A model generated the notes under the pieces. It worked only from the letters and a program-made list of their open reading frames with translations. It did not search any database and was not told the origin of the DNA. DNA of 5,031 bases from Hyphomicrobiales bacterium (lineage in GTDB: Bacteria; Pseudomonadota; Alphaproteobacteria; Rhizobiales; Devosiaceae), in contig WFOP01000023.1 in the NCBI GenBank assembly GCA_015487985.1, forward strand, positions 1 to 5,031, written 5' to 3'. Both the position numbers and the translations under genes were made by a program. The first letter of the stretch is position 1. Each line of letters begins with the position of its first letter. Positions 1-4,865 of this stretch are shown one piece after another.

Positions 1-1
1 T

Positions 2-205
2 GCCGCTACATTGTCATTTCATTTAGATAAATTGCGCCATGCCGGGCTGATATCCAGTCGCCGCGAAGGCAGGGCCCGTATTTATACGGCCAATTACGAC
101 ACGCTGGTGGGCACTCTCAAATATCTCACAGAAAATTGCTGCAAGGACAGCGAGCAAATGCCTTGCCATATCATCATCAAAGATAAAAAGGGGCATGAGT
201 CATGA
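2..205 (+). CDS. arsR: ArsR-family arsenite-responsive repressor (3' part, start outside window)
   Basis: Only the last 67 codons are inside the window; reading begins in frame at base 2 and ends with TGA at 203-205. The visible part starts in the recognition helix of a winged-helix DNA-binding domain ([17 protein letters not shown]). It continues through the beta-wing ([13 protein letters not shown]) and a last helix ([15 protein letters not shown]), the classic ArsR/SmtB pattern. In this family the dimer represses its own operon and is released by trivalent arsenic. The C-terminus has adjacent cysteines (codons 137-142) and a third cysteine (164-166), CC-x7-C. This resembles the C-terminal CC-x5-C arsenite site described for Acidithiobacillus ferrooxidans ArsR, rather than the classic CxC site in the DNA-binding helix; that helix is not visible here. 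The stop overlaps the acr3 start (ATGA), which implies translational coupling. The TTG at 11 is an internal Leu codon, not the start. Confidence 0.9.
   Translation, partial: AATLSFHLDKLRHAGLISSRREGRARIYTANYDTLVGTLKYLTENCCKDSEQMPCHIIIKDKKGHES
188..193 (+). promoter_or_regulatory. Ribosome binding site of acr3
   Basis: AAGGGG lies 8 bases before the ATG at 202, inside the last codons of arsR. It supports the ATG that overlaps the arsR stop as the true start. Confidence 0.6.
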
Positions 206-1254
206 AAAAAGAGAGATTACCCTTATTGGACAGATATTTAACGTTATGGATTATTTTGGCGATGGTGTCGGGTATTGCGCTGGGTAGCCTGTTCACGGGT
301 TTTCCCGTTTGGCTGGAAAGTTTGAGTGTTGGCACCACCAATATTCCCATCGCCATTGGTCTTGTTTTGATGATGTATCCACCACTGGCCAGAGTGCGCT
401 ATGACGAATTGCCAAAGGTTTTTCAAGATAAACGCGTATTGCTGCTGTCTCTGGTGCAGAACTGGCTGATCGGGCCTGTATTGATGTTTGTTTTGGCCGT
501 TACGTTTTTGGCGGATTATCCCGCCTATATGACCGGCTTAATCCTCATTGGGCTGGCCCGTTGCATTGCCATGGTTATTGTCTGGAATCAACTGGCTGGT
601 GGCAATCGGGAATATGCAGCAGCTCTGGTCGCCTTTAACAGTGTTTTCCAAATTCTGTTTTTCAGTGTTTATGCGTGGTTTTTCATGGCCGTTCTACCTG
701 AAATGTTGGGTCTTGAAGGACAGATCATTGATGTCAGTTTTGGTATGATTGCCCAATCAGTAATAATTTATCTGGGCATTCCTTTTCTTGCTGGTTTTCT
801 GACCAGAAAAATTCTTATTCAGCGCAAGGGGGCGCAGTGGTATAAAACCCGGTTTGAACCGCGCATCAGCCCGATCACCCTGATTGCCCTGCTGTTTACT
901 ATCGTCGCCATGTTCAGCCTCAAAGGCGGGATGGTGCTGGATCTCCCCATGGATGTACTGCGCATCGCGGTGCCGCTGGCAATTTATTTTGTCGTTATGT
1001 TTCTGATCAGCTTTGCCATGGGCAAATGGATCGGTGTCGATTACCAGCGCACCACCTCAATCGCTTTTACTGCTGCCAGCAATAATTTTGAACTGGCAAT
1101 TGCGGTTGCTATTGCCGCTTTTGGTCTGGCTTCTCCAGTTGCGTTTGCGACCGTCATCGGCCCGCTGGTTGAAGTACCGGTATTGATTTCGCTGGTCAGC
1201 GTCGCCCTTTGGCTAAAATATCGCTGGTTTGAAAACAAGGAACCAGATGCATGA
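202..1254 (+). CDS. acr3: Arsenite efflux transporter, ACR3 family
   Basis: A 350-residue inner-membrane protein that exports arsenite using the proton gradient. Its length is typical for bacterial Acr3 (about 340-360). About ten hydrophobic segments can be placed, at roughly residues 15-31, 45-60, 78-104, 108-129, 137-165, 180-200, 222-240, 253-272, 284-306 and 315-339. Two family signatures are clear. One is [13 protein letters not shown] with Cys121, the membrane cysteine found essential in studied Acr3 proteins. The other is [15 protein letters not shown] with Glu297, the conserved acidic residue of the second such helix. The family belongs to the BART superfamily and is unrelated to ArsB. 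The start ATG overlaps the arsR stop and the TGA overlaps the arsC start, so all three are one transcript. A 60-base sample (301-360) is about 48% GC, somewhat lower than sampled parts of the right-hand genes. The family assignment is secure. Confidence 0.96.
   Translation: MKKERLPLLDRYLTLWIILAMVSGIALGSLFTGFPVWLESLSVGTTNIPIAIGLVLMMYPPLARVRYDELPKVFQDKRVLLLSLVQNWLIGPVLMFVLAVTFLADYPAYMTGLILIGLARCIAMVIVWNQLAGGNREYAAALVAFNSVFQILFFSVYAWFFMAVLPEMLGLEGQIIDVSFGMIAQSVIIYLGIPFLAGFLTRKILIQRKGAQWYKTRFEPRISPITLIALLFTIVAMFSLKGGMVLDLPMDVLRIAVPLAIYFVVMFLISFAMGKWIGVDYQRTTSIAFTAASNNFELAIAVAIAAFGLASPVAFATVIGPLVEVPVLISLVSVALWLKYRWFENKEPDA
1237..1242 (+). promoter_or_regulatory. Ribosome binding site of arsC
   Basis: AAGGAA lies 8 bases before the ATG at 1251, within the acr3 3' end, and supports the overlapping start. 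Confidence 0.6.
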
Positions 1255-1646
1255 AAACCGTGCTTTTTCTTTGTGTCGCCAACAGTGCCCGCAGCCAGAT
1301 GGCACAAGGTTTGGCCAAACATTATTTTGGCAGCAAAATAAATGCATTTAGTGCAGGATCAGAACCATCGGGAAAGGTTAATCCGCTGGCGGTGCAGGCA
1401 ATGCGCGATGCCGGAATAGATATAAGTTCATATACCTCAAAATCGGTATATCAGTTTGATTTGTCCAAAATGGATCTGGTGATAACACTATGTGCTGAAG
1501 AGGTATGTCCTGCTGTGTCCGGAAAATTCAAACGGCTGCATTGGCCGATTGAGGATCCTGCGGGGCCGAATACGCTGGGTGCGTTTATCAAGGCCCGGGA
1601 TTTGGTTTTGCAAAAACTGATGGATGAATTCTCTCAAGATTCGTGA
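1251..1646 (+). CDS. arsC: Arsenate reductase, low-molecular-weight phosphatase fold
   Basis: A 131-residue cytoplasmic enzyme that reduces arsenate to arsenite, the substrate of the neighbouring Acr3. The N-terminus [15 protein letters not shown] carries the CX5R phosphate-binding loop (Cys8 nucleophile, Arg14, Ser15). The general-acid aspartate is in the DPAG motif (Asp102). Two further cysteines sit in TLCAEEVCP (Cys81, Cys86), which matches the redox-relay cysteines that set this arsenate reductase class apart from true tyrosine phosphatases. The relay spacing is C-x4-C, whereas S. aureus ArsC has C-x6-C (Cys82/Cys89). Whether thioredoxin or glutaredoxin regenerates it cannot be read from the sequence. 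The ATG overlaps the acr3 stop and it is the last gene of the operon. A stretch at 1441-1500 is only about 37% GC. It is unrelated to the E. coli plasmid-type glutaredoxin ArsC. Confidence 0.94.
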   Translation: MKTVLFLCVANSARSQMAQGLAKHYFGSKINAFSAGSEPSGKVNPLAVQAMRDAGIDISSYTSKSVYQFDLSKMDLVITLCAEEVCPAVSGKFKRLHWPIEDPAGPNTLGAFIKARDLVLQKLMDEFSQDS

Positions 1647-1722
1647 AATAGATACACTTTGCTCAACCCTCCTGCTGAAATAGTATACTGGTCTTGGGGG
1701 CTGAGAAGCCTTCGTTTCCGCC

Positions 1723-1746
1723 GCGAGCTTTAACGCGAGCTGGCCA
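1723..1746 (+). repeat. Short interspersed repeat, copy A
   Basis: GCGAGCTTTAACGCGAGCT followed by GGCCA. Internally it is a direct repeat of GCGAGCT separated by TTAAC. It matches copy B at 2018-2040 except for one T/C change and one extra G. Directly after it, 1742-1757 can fold as GGC-AAC/GTT-GCC with one mismatch, the same position as the hairpin behind copy B. Confidence 0.65.
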
Positions 1747-1757
1747 ACATGTTAGCC

Positions 1758-1783
1758 CTTCTGTCGAAGGGATGCGACAGGAG
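1758..1783. other. Hairpin in ars-tRNA intergenic region
   Basis: CTTCTGTCG pairs with CGACAGGAG (nine pairs including one G-T) around an 8-base loop. No T-run follows on either strand, so it is not a simple terminator. Its role is unknown. Confidence 0.4.
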
Positions 1784-1796
1784 AATCAGCGGGAGC

Positions 1797-1819
1797 AAAA
1801 AAATCACGCTATATGCGTG
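1797..1819 (-). terminator. Candidate intrinsic terminator, minus strand
   Basis: Read on the minus strand, CACGC-ATATA-GCGTG is a 5-bp GC-rich hairpin followed by A and seven T (the A-run 1797-1803 on the plus strand). The stem is short but the tail is good. It would end transcripts coming from tRNA-Leu, about 280 bases beyond the tRNA 3' end, or from an unseen minus-strand RNA. Confidence 0.45.
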
Positions 1820-1831
1820 GCGCGTCTAACA

Positions 1832-1846
1832 GGAAAAACTTCGAAC
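1832..1846 (+). repeat. Second short repeat, copy 1
   Basis: GGAAAAACTTCGAAC matches AGAAAAACCTCGAAC at 1997-2011 at 13 of 15 positions, in the same orientation. The second copy lies just before repeat copy B. Confidence 0.5.
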
Positions 1847-1858
1847 CGGATGCCCCCA

Positions 1859-1887
1859 GGCGGCATAAGTGCCGCCGGCCAATTTTT
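1859..1887 (+). terminator. Weak candidate terminator downstream of the ars operon
   Basis: GGCGGCA-TAAG-TGCCGCC is a perfect 7-bp GC-rich hairpin (1859-1876). A run of five T (1883-1887) follows only after a 6-base gap (GGCCAA), which weakens it as an intrinsic terminator. It lies about 210 bases beyond the arsC stop and is the best plus-strand candidate seen. Confidence 0.3.
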
Positions 1888-1996
1888 AGCCGCTCATGCG
1901 AAGCTGTGAGTTGCCGCAAGATATATAATTGGCGGGGGTGTCGGGGACGGGAGCGTAGCGACTGACGTCGACAAGTAAGAGATGGTGCGGCGGGGC

Positions 1997-2011
1997 AGAA
2001 AAACCTCGAAC
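1997..2011 (+). repeat. Second short repeat, copy 2
   Basis: AGAAAAACCTCGAAC, partner of 1832-1846. It ends six bases before repeat copy B. Confidence 0.5.
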
Positions 2012-2017
2012 ACACCT

Positions 2018-2040
2018 GCGAGCTTCAACGCGAGCTGCCA
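2018..2040 (+). repeat. Short interspersed repeat, copy B
   Basis: GCGAGCTTCAACGCGAGCT followed by GCCA, in the same orientation as copy A about 295 bases earlier. It runs into a perfect hairpin, GCCAC-TCGT-GTGGC (2037-2050). Upstream flanks of both copies also share a weak resemblance, so the repeat unit may be about 50 bases. Confidence 0.65.
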
Positions 2041-2096
2041 CTCGTGTGGCGCCCCATCGGAGCACGAGCGAAGCGAATTGGCGCGAGATAGAATAT

Positions 2097-2183
2097 TGGT
2101 GCCCTGGAGAAGACTCGAACTTCCACTTCCATACAGAAACTAGCACCTGAAGCTAGCGCGTCTACCAATTCCGCCACCAGGGC
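2097..2183 (-). tRNA. tRNA-Leu (anticodon CAG)
   Basis: The minus strand gives a full class II tRNA of 87 bases including encoded CCA (TGG at 2097-2099). The acceptor stem GCCCTGG pairs with CCAGGGC over 7 bp, with discriminator A. The D arm has GCG/CGC with AATTGGTAGA, and the anticodon stem CTAGC/GCTAG carries the loop TTCAGGT. The anticodon CAG (complement of 2147-2149) reads CUG leucine codons. A long variable region typical of tRNA-Leu follows, then a T arm with loop TTCGAGT. Its 3' end points at the ars operon, so this is a possible integration site for that operon, although no duplicated 3' end is visible in the window. Confidence 0.96.
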
Positions 2184-2213
2184 ACTTTATGAGGTTTTAG
2201 ATTTGGTTTGTGT

Positions 2214-2242
2214 TCACTAGGGGCGCAGGCAGTGCTTGTCAA
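2214..2242 (-). promoter_or_regulatory. Candidate promoter of tRNA-Leu
   Basis: A perfect TTGACA on the minus strand (2242-2237) is followed after 17 bases by TAGTGA (2219-2214), a poor -10 match. The resulting start would lie about 25 bases before the mature tRNA. The -35 and geometry are good; the -10 is the weak point. Confidence 0.45.
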
Positions 2243-2317
2243 TTGTCTTGTTGACTGCCGGGGCAAACTGCATGCAAAAACCTTTGAAAAAACCAATATG
2301 TGTGCGTCTTTGTCCCC

Positions 2318-2346
2318 TCGACAATCCACCCCGGCGCCGTTATCAG
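2318..2346 (+). promoter_or_regulatory. Candidate promoter of the NDUFA9-like gene
   Basis: TCGACA (2318-2323), 17 bases, then TATCAG (2341-2346): five and four matches to the sigma-70 consensus boxes. The predicted transcript would start about 30 bases before the ATG at 2384. It is a proposal from sequence match only. Confidence 0.35.
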
Positions 2347-2383
2347 ATTAGCATCAATATTTGCGCATCATTTGGAGCATCCC

Positions 2384-3379
2384 ATGAACACTCACATGAG
2401 CACCGACCAAAACCTGTCAAATCAGAAAAAACTGGTTACAATAATTGGCGGTTCCGGGTTTGTTGGCACCCAATTAGTGCAAAAAATGGCCCGCCTTGGC
2501 TATCGAATTCGCGTTGGTGTGCGCCGCCCCGATCTTGCCGGCCATCTTCTGCCTTTGGGGGGAGTTGGTCAGGTGCTCCCGTTGCAGGTGAATGTGCGCA
2601 ATGCCCAATCTGTTGCCCGGGCAGTGGCCGGAGCCGATACTGTCATAAACCTTGCCGGCATCTGGTATGAGCATGGCAAGCAAAAATTTGAAGCCGTGCA
2701 CACCAAGGGAAGCGCAAACGTGGCAAAAGCTGCCACCAATGCAGGGGTTCAGACCCTGGTGCATGTGTCAGAAATTGGCGCGGATACAGAATCTGAAAGT
2801 GCGGATCTGGTTTCGCGTGCACTGGGCGAAAAAGAAGTTTTCGCCGCATTTCCAAAAGCTGTGATTTTGCGTCCGGCGACAATTTTTGGCAGCGATGATC
2901 GGTTTTTCAACCTGTTTGGTTCGTGGGCGCGCATGTTTCCCGTCCTGCCGGTTATTGGTGCATCTTCAAAGCAGCAACCGGTTTTTGTCGGGGATGTGGC
3001 TGATGCCATTGTCGGTGCGGCACAAGGCAATGTAAAAGGGGCAAAAATTTATGAATTGGGCGGCGCTGACGTTGAAACCATGAAAGAGTTGATGCAACGC
3101 GTGTTGCATGAGAGCCAGCGCACCAACCCCCTGATCAATGCCCCCACAGGGCTGACAAAGCTCAAGGCAAGGTTCATGCAGATTTTGCCAAACCCATGGT
3201 TGACTCTGGATATGGTTGAAAAAATGAACCTGGATATTGTGGTGTCAGAGGATGCCATAAAGGAAAAACGCACCCTGATGGCTTTTGGCATCAAGCCAAA
3301 AACCATGGATGCGATTTTGCCCACCTATATGTGGCGCTTTTGCAAGCACGGCCAGTTTGAACGCGCCCCGGCTGAATAG
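2384..3379 (+). CDS. Complex I NDUFA9-family atypical SDR protein (NAD(P)-binding)
   Basis: 331 residues, Rossmann-fold protein of the atypical short-chain dehydrogenase group related to the mitochondrial complex I accessory subunit NDUFA9. The dinucleotide motif is GGSGFVG (residues 22-28), followed by RIRVGVRRPDLAGHLLPLG, where the arginines suit NADP(H). Family markers continue with ADTVINLAGI (84-93), VSEIGAD (128-134), ILRPATIFGSDDRFFN (161-176), QPVFVGDVADAI (198-209), YELGGADVET (223-232) and C-terminal ILPTYMWRF (311-319). At the usual SDR YxxxK site the aligned residues appear to be Asp141 and Arg145, so classical dehydrogenase catalysis is unlikely. A structural or quinone/complex I-linked role is inferred from the family. 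The start is ATG 2384 because GGAG (2374-2377) sits 6 bases upstream; the frame is open further upstream to about 2300 but without a good site, and ATG 2396 has none. It converges on metY with a 40-base gap and no clear terminator. Confidence 0.9.
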   Translation: MNTHMSTDQNLSNQKKLVTIIGGSGFVGTQLVQKMARLGYRIRVGVRRPDLAGHLLPLGGVGQVLPLQVNVRNAQSVARAVAGADTVINLAGIWYEHGKQKFEAVHTKGSANVAKAATNAGVQTLVHVSEIGADTESESADLVSRALGEKEVFAAFPKAVILRPATIFGSDDRFFNLFGSWARMFPVLPVIGASSKQQPVFVGDVADAIVGAAQGNVKGAKIYELGGADVETMKELMQRVLHESQRTNPLINAPTGLTKLKARFMQILPNPWLTLDMVEKMNLDIVVSEDAIKEKRTLMAFGIKPKTMDAILPTYMWRFCKHGQFERAPAE

Positions 3380-3419
3380 CCGTTTGGCTGCCGCACGACA
3401 GCTAAGATCGGGCAGGGCA

Positions 3420-4691
3420 TCAGGCTTTTGCCAATGCCTGCTCGATATCGGCGATAATGTCGTCCACATCTTCAATACCAACTGAAATGCGCACCAGGTC
3501 TTCAGGCACCCCCGCCGCTTCAAGCTCCTGCTTGTTGAGCTGACGATGGGTGGTTGATGCGGGATGGCAGGCAAGGGACTTTGCATCACCGATATTTACC
3601 AGCCTGAGGATCATGCCAAGGGCGTCGATGAATTTCGCCCCGGACGCCGCGCCCCCCTTGATGCCAAAACTCAAAATGCCCGAGGCTTTGCCTTTGGTAA
3701 TTTTTTGGGCGGTTTTATTGTGGGGACTGTCCGCCAGCGCCGCATAATTCACCCAGCTCACCTTGGGGTGCTTTGAAAGCCATTGCGCGACTTTTTCGGC
3801 ATTCTGGCAATGCCGCTCAATTCTAAGACCCAGCGTTTCAAGCCCCTGCAGGGTCAAAAACGCGTTGAACGGGGAAAGGGCGGCGCCGGTATTGCGCAAA
3901 GGCACGACCCGCGCCCGCCCGATATAGGCAGCTTCCCCCAACGCTTCGGTATAAACCACCCCGTGATAGGAGGGGTCCGGCTCGTTCATCACCTTGAACC
4001 GGTCCTTGTTTTTCACCCAGTCGAATTTGCCGCTGTCAATGATAATGCCGCCAATGGAGGTGCCGTGTCCCCCGATATATTTGGTCAGGGAATGCACAAC
4101 GATATCTGCGCCAAATTCAAACGGGCGGCACAGGTAAGGGGTGGCCACCGTATTGTCCACAATCAGGGGCACCCCGTGGCGATGTGCAATTTCAGCCAGT
4201 TTTTCAATATCAACAATATTGCCCGCCGGGTTGCCGATACTTTCGCAGAAAATGGCGCGGGTTCTGTCATCAATATGGGCTTCGATAGTGTCAAAATCGT
4301 CAAATGAGGCCATGCGCACATCAATTCCCTGTCGCGGATAGGTGTGCTTGAACAGGTTATAGGTGCCCCCATATAGCTGGGAGGTGGAAACGATGTTTTC
4401 GCCCGCTTCTGTGATGGTCTGAATGGCATAATTGATTGCCGACATGCCCGAGGCGACCGCAAGACCCCCGATGCCCCCCTCCATTTCTGCCAGACGCTGT
4501 TCAACAACGGCGCTGGTGGGGTTCATGATGCGGGTATAGATGTTTCCGGCAACCTTGAGGTCAAACAGGTCGGCCCCGTGCTGGGTGTCGTCAAAGGTGT
4601 AAGAGGTGGTTTGATAAATGGGAACTGCCGCAGCCTTTGTGGTTTCCTCCGATGTGTACCCGTGGTGCAGGGCAATGGAATCAAGTTTCAT
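3420..4691 (-). CDS. metY: O-acetylhomoserine sulfhydrylase (Cys/Met metabolism PLP enzyme)
   Basis: 423 residues, a fold-type I PLP enzyme of the cystathionine gamma-synthase group. It makes homocysteine from O-acetylhomoserine and sulfide (possibly methionine from methanethiol) in the cytoplasm. It starts with the MetY-like VPIYQTTSYTFDDTQHGADL (23-42), then IYTRIMNPT (51-59; Tyr52 and Arg54 contact PLP phosphate of the partner subunit). SGMSA is at 81-85 and VDNTVATPYLCRP at 178-190 (Asp179 for the PLP nitrogen). VVHSLTKYIGGHG (198-210) carries the PLP lysine Lys204. SLACHPASTTHRQL (372-385) and VRISVGIED (400-408) complete the site. The NEPDPSYHGVVYTE segment (236-249) and length near 425 fit MetY better than the shorter MetB/MetC/MetZ, though O-succinylhomoserine use cannot be excluded from sequence alone. 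The ATG has AAAGGA 8 bases upstream (4705-4700). Its 174-base leader contains competing secondary structures listed separately. Confidence 0.95.
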   Translation of the reverse strand: MKLDSIALHHGYTSEETTKAAAVPIYQTTSYTFDDTQHGADLFDLKVAGNIYTRIMNPTSAVVEQRLAEMEGGIGGLAVASGMSAINYAIQTITEAGENIVSTSQLYGGTYNLFKHTYPRQGIDVRMASFDDFDTIEAHIDDRTRAIFCESIGNPAGNIVDIEKLAEIAHRHGVPLIVDNTVATPYLCRPFEFGADIVVHSLTKYIGGHGTSIGGIIIDSGKFDWVKNKDRFKVMNEPDPSYHGVVYTEALGEAAYIGRARVVPLRNTGAALSPFNAFLTLQGLETLGLRIERHCQNAEKVAQWLSKHPKVSWVNYAALADSPHNKTAQKITKGKASGILSFGIKGGAASGAKFIDALGMILRLVNIGDAKSLACHPASTTHRQLNKQELEAAGVPEDLVRISVGIEDVDDIIADIEQALAKA

Positions 4692-4699
4692 GTGTTTTG

Positions 4700-4833
4700 T
4701 CCTTTGATGAGCGTTTGCTGGTGAGCGTGTGGCGTAAAATTAGCGCAAACAGGGACCAAGAGCTATCCTCTCACCAGAAAAAGAAAACCCCGGCTGTCCT
4801 CATCAAAAGATTTTTGACCTAAAACAGTGCCGG
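4700..4833 (-). promoter_or_regulatory. Candidate structured leader (translational switch) of metY
   Basis: On the minus strand a perfect 9-bp stem can form between TTTGATGAG (4807-4799) and CTCATCAAA (4711-4703). Its 3' arm takes the first three bases of the Shine-Dalgarno AAAGGA (4705-4700). Nested inside is a perfect 8-bp stem, CTGGTGAG (4777-4770) with CTCACCAG (4725-4718). An upstream stem-loop competes for the 9-bp arm: TCAAAA-ATC-TTTTGA (4817-4803) is enclosed by CCGGC/GCCGG plus TGT/ACA with a 2-base bulge (4833-4824 with 4797-4790). One fold hides the ribosome site, the other frees it. I do not see the SAM-I or SAM-II signatures. A methionine-pathway ligand such as SAM or homocysteine is only a guess from the gene. 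The structures were found by eye, without folding energies or homologues. Confidence 0.4.
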
Positions 4834-4834
4834 C

Positions 4835-4859
4835 TTTTGAAAACCTGTTACTTTCAAAA
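4835..4859. repeat. Dyad-symmetric site between uppP and metY
   Basis: TTTTGAAA (4835-4842), 9 bases, TTTCAAAA (4852-4859): a perfect 8-bp inverted repeat seven bases after the uppP stop. It is AT-rich and not followed by a T-run, so an operator for a dimeric regulator or a weak hairpin is likelier than an intrinsic terminator. Its spacing does not match the MetR box. Confidence 0.4.
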
Positions 4860-4865
4860 TGCCCG

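Larger units (their letters stand above)
1647..2096. other. Gene-free intergenic region with short repeats and hairpins
   Basis: No reading frame here looks protein-like: the frames at 1694-1909 (+) and 1809-2146 (-) have repeat-derived, Arg/Ser/Pro-rich translations, no family resemblance and no good ribosome site. The stretch instead contains two diverged copies of a GCGAGCTT-AACGCGAGCT repeat, a second repeat pair (1832-1846 and 1997-2011), and GAGCG(T/A)AGCGA at 1951-1961 and 2066-2076. AATTGGCG occurs at 1927-1934 and 2076-2083. Hairpins lie at 1758-1783, 1805-1819, 1859-1876 and 2036-2051. It separates the ars operon from the 3' end of a tRNA gene. Confidence 0.6.

Noticed and set aside
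1694..1909. 71-residue open frame (+) after arsC
   Set aside because: The translation is rich in Arg, Gln and Pro, has no family resemblance and no convincing ribosome site, and spans the repeat and hairpins.
1924..1929. Perfect TATAAT on the plus strand
   Set aside because: No -35 box at suitable distance, and no plus-strand gene follows for over 400 bases; it lies in an AT stretch of the repeat region.
1723..2040. CRISPR array
   Set aside because: Only two diverged repeat copies about 295 bases apart, without regular spacers or cas genes.
2300..2383. 28-residue N-terminal extension of the NDUFA9-like protein
   Set aside because: The frame is open but there is no good ribosome site for the upstream start, while GGAG sits 6 bases before ATG 2384. 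The extension would also overlap the proposed promoter.
2236..2670. 144-residue open frame (+) overlapping the NDUFA9-like gene
   Set aside because: It overlaps a well-supported gene in another frame, and its Pro/Cys/Ser-rich translation is typical of a shadow frame.
3380..3419. Bidirectional terminator between the converging genes
   Set aside because: Only short, imperfect inverted repeats (such as CTGCC with GGCAG) and no T-runs in either direction.
3783..4307. 174-residue open frame (+) opposite metY
   Set aside because: It is the antisense shadow of a fully supported metY gene; its translation shows no recognisable domain.
4700..4833. Known SAM-II or SAM-I riboswitch ahead of metY
   Set aside because: I looked for the conserved core sequences of both classes and did not find them; only the gene context and a pseudoknot-like layout agree.
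4835..4859. MetR operator
   Set aside because: MetR boxes are TGAA-N5-TTCA; here the spacing between TGAA and TTCA is 11 bases.
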